A DNA stretch of 7,985 nt from CAKRZE01 sp045617585. GTDB taxonomy: Bacteria; Bacillota; Clostridia; Oscillospirales; CAG-272. How positions within the stretch are numbered: the stretch's first letter is position 1; each line of letters begins with the position of its first letter. Below are positions 6,791 through 7,985 of the stretch, piece after piece. A model generated the notes under the pieces. The model saw nothing but the letters and a program-made list of their open reading frames with translations, searched no databases and had not been told where the DNA came from. The stretch is from the NCBI GenBank assembly GCA_045617585.1, contig JAZLIW010000087.1:1-7985 (forward strand), read 5' to 3'. Both the position numbers and the translations under genes were made by a program.

Positions 6791-7216
6791 ATGAATATCG
6801 ACTCGATCAAGAACGGTATCGTCATCGACCACATCACCGCGGGACGCGGAATGGAACTCTACAATCACCTGAACCTCGGCGCGCTCGACTGTCAGGTCGC
6901 CCTGATCAAGAACGCGCAGAGCCGGAAAATGGGGCGCAAGGACATTATCAAGATCGACGCTGCAATCGACATTGACCTGAACGTGCTCGGTTACGTCGAT
7001 CCCGGCGTCACCGTCGACGTGATCCGGGACGGCGTCCTCGTCGAAAAGAAGAACATCGCTCTCCCGACGGAGCTGAAGAACATCCTGTTCTGCAAAAACC
7101 CCCGCTGCATCACCTCGACCGAGCAGGAGCTCCCCCATATCTTCCGCCTCACCGACCCCGAAAAACGGGTCTACCGCTGCATCTACTGCGAGACGCGGGC
7201 GGAAAACGAAAAATGA
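6791..7216 (+). CDS. pyrI: Aspartate carbamoyltransferase regulatory subunit
   Basis: Regulatory chain that links PyrB trimers into c6r6 and binds nucleotide effectors (in E. coli CTP and UTP inhibit, ATP activates). The 141 residues contain I-V-I-D13-H14-I-x-A-G, equivalent to the E. coli Asp19-His20 effector-site region, then M-G-R-K50-D-I-I-K54-I, equivalent to E. coli Lys56 and Lys60, and a zinc domain with Cys101-x4-Cys106 and Cys130-x2-Cys133, matching E. coli Cys109/114/138/141. Both effector and zinc sites therefore look intact. It is slightly shorter than E. coli PyrI (153), mostly at the termini. ATG 6791 follows pyrB by 19 bases; AAAGGA at 6773-6778 is 12 bases upstream, a rather long spacing. 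It is the last gene before the operon terminator. Which nucleotides it responds to cannot be read from the sequence. Confidence 0.96.
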   Translation: MNIDSIKNGIVIDHITAGRGMELYNHLNLGALDCQVALIKNAQSRKMGRKDIIKIDAAIDIDLNVLGYVDPGVTVDVIRDGVLVEKKNIALPTELKNILFCKNPRCITSTEQELPHIFRLTDPEKRVYRCIYCETRAENEK

Positions 7217-7250
7217 TTGTTTGGCGGACGGCGTAAGAACTGCCTGCACG

Positions 7251-7287
7251 AAAAAAGCATCTGACGGAATCCGGCAGATGCTTTTTG
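7251..7287. terminator. Bidirectional intrinsic terminator between pyrI and ddl
   Basis: A stem is formed by AAAAAGCATCTG (7252-7263) and CAGATGCTTTTT (7275-7286), a perfect 12-bp outer stem. After one A/G mismatch, an inner CGG/CCG (7265-7267 with 7271-7273) closes an AAT loop. A T-tract follows on the + strand (7282-7286), and an A-tract (7251-7256) gives a T-tract for - strand transcripts. It lies 34 bases after the pyrI stop and 51 bases beyond the ddl stop, so it can serve both convergent transcripts. Bases 7288-7338 between it and ddl hold nothing else recognisable. Confidence 0.9.
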
Positions 7288-7338
7288 AATTCGGGGTGTA
7301 TTTGTCCGGTAAGGGATCGCGGCACGGACTATATGCGT

Positions 7339-7985
7339 TCAGCGGTCCGCGTTCCTTGCGATGATCGCGCAGAGGTCGGGATAGGAGATGCCGACGGCGC
7401 GCGCCTCCTGCGGGAGCAGGCTGTTCGGGGTCATGCCGGGGAGGGCGTTCGCCTCAAGGCAGTAGAAGAGGTGATCCTTTTCGGAGAGGATGAAATCGGA
7501 GCGGGAATAGGTCCCGAGCCGCAGGACGCGGTGGACGTTCTCGGAGGCGCGCATCGCGGCGTCGTTCTCCTCCTCGGTCAGCTCCGCGGGGCAGATCTCG
7601 GTGGTCAGACCGCCCTGATATTTGTTCTTGTAGTCGTAGAAGCCGGATTTCGGGATGATCTCGATGGGCGGGAGCGCTTTTCCGAGCAGCACGCCGACCG
7701 AGAACTCGCGCCCCGTGATCTTTTCCTCCACGAGGATATCGCTTTCGTAGACGGCGGCGGCACGGAGCGCCTCGTCGAGTTCGTCCTCGCTCCCGACGAT
7801 CGAGACGCCGACGCTCGAGCCGCAGGAGAGGGGCTTGACGACGCAGGGCACGCCGATCTTTTTCAGGATCACGTCACGGGTGTCCGCGCCGATCTTCAGA
7901 CGGATGCCGTGCGGGGTATGGATGCCGTTTGCGAGAAGGAGCTCTTTCGTGAGGCTCTTGTCCATCGCGAGGAGACAGCCGGCGG
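7339..7985 (-). CDS. ddl: D-alanine-D-alanine ligase (5'-truncated at window edge)
   Basis: Joins two D-alanines with ATP in the cytoplasm to make the dipeptide for the peptidoglycan stem. The frame stays open to the right edge: upstream of the Met at 7965 it reads A-G-C-L-L-A-M-D-K, matching the family's ...S-A-L-A-M-D-K region. That Met is therefore internal, and roughly 90 N-terminal residues, including the first catalytic Glu, are missing. About 215 residues of ATP-grasp remain: V-K-P-L-S-C-G-S-S-V-G (ATP/phosphate loop, with the catalytic Ser of GSSVG), E-E-K-I-T-G-R-E, P-x-E-I-I-P, the omega-loop F-Y-D-Y-K-N-K-Y whose Tyr fits D-Ala rather than D-lactate as second substrate, R-S-D-F, and the metal-binding E-A-N-A-L-P-G-M-T with N-S-L-L-P. 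It converges on the pyr operon across a shared terminator and has no functional link to it. The promoter and ribosome binding site are outside the window. Confidence 0.94.
   Translation of the reverse strand, partial: AGCLLAMDKSLTKELLLANGIHTPHGIRLKIGADTRDVILKKIGVPCVVKPLSCGSSVGVSIVGSEDELDEALRAAAVYESDILVEEKITGREFSVGVLLGKALPPIEIIPKSGFYDYKNKYQGGLTTEICPAELTEEENDAAMRASENVHRVLRLGTYSRSDFILSEKDHLFYCLEANALPGMTPNSLLPQEARAVGISYPDLCAIIARNADR

Noticed and set aside
3292..6837. Long - strand open frame as a protein-coding gene
   Set aside because: It runs antisense to well-identified pyr genes, has no recognisable domain, is compositionally odd, and its openness follows from missing TTA, CTA and TCA codons in the sense frame.
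6737..7249. 170-codon - strand frame opposite pyrI
   Set aside because: It is antisense to a clear pyrI gene and has no recognisable motif; its start lies next to the terminator with no ribosome binding site of note.

Overview
This window is most of a de novo pyrimidine (UMP) biosynthesis operon on the + strand, followed by a convergent D-alanine-D-alanine ligase gene on the - strand. No phage, transposon, CRISPR, tRNA or rRNA feature is visible. The DNA is GC-rich and strongly GC-biased at third codon positions. The style points to a GC-rich member of the Clostridia (Firmicutes), perhaps an uncultured gut lineage. The reasons are a Gram-positive-type class 1B dihydroorotate dehydrogenase (PyrD plus the iron-sulfur flavoprotein PyrK), a clostridial-looking CarB, Firmicutes-type PyrE, and a separate PyrI regulatory chain. 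The taxonomic placement is inference.

Layout: carB (1-2739, lacking its first ~145 codons, which lie before the window), pyrK (2756-3490), pyrD (3478-4395, GTG start inside the end of pyrK), pyrF (4417-5133), pyrE (5161-5802), pyrB (5848-6771) and pyrI (6791-7216). The genes overlap by 13 bases or are separated by 16-45 bases, and each has a purine-rich Shine-Dalgarno sequence. They therefore look like one transcript, with its promoter and any leader control upstream of the window. A strong hairpin with A-tract and T-tract flanks at 7251-7287 ends the operon and probably also ends the opposing ddl transcript. The ddl gene (7339-7985, - strand) runs off the right edge and lacks its N-terminal part.

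Together the genes cover carbamoyl phosphate synthesis (CarB, needing CarA), carbamoyl-aspartate formation (PyrB with PyrI), dihydroorotate oxidation (PyrD with PyrK), orotate phosphoribosylation (PyrE) and OMP decarboxylation (PyrF). Dihydroorotase (pyrC) and carA are not in the window. Two feedback points are predicted from sequence: the C-terminal MGS-like domain of CarB and the nucleotide-binding PyrI chain.

I found no previously undescribed system. The points worth a second look are modest: the true pyrD start, two substitutions in the C-terminal half of CarB, a 3.5-kb antisense open frame that codon usage explains, and the position of pyrBI at the end of the operon.
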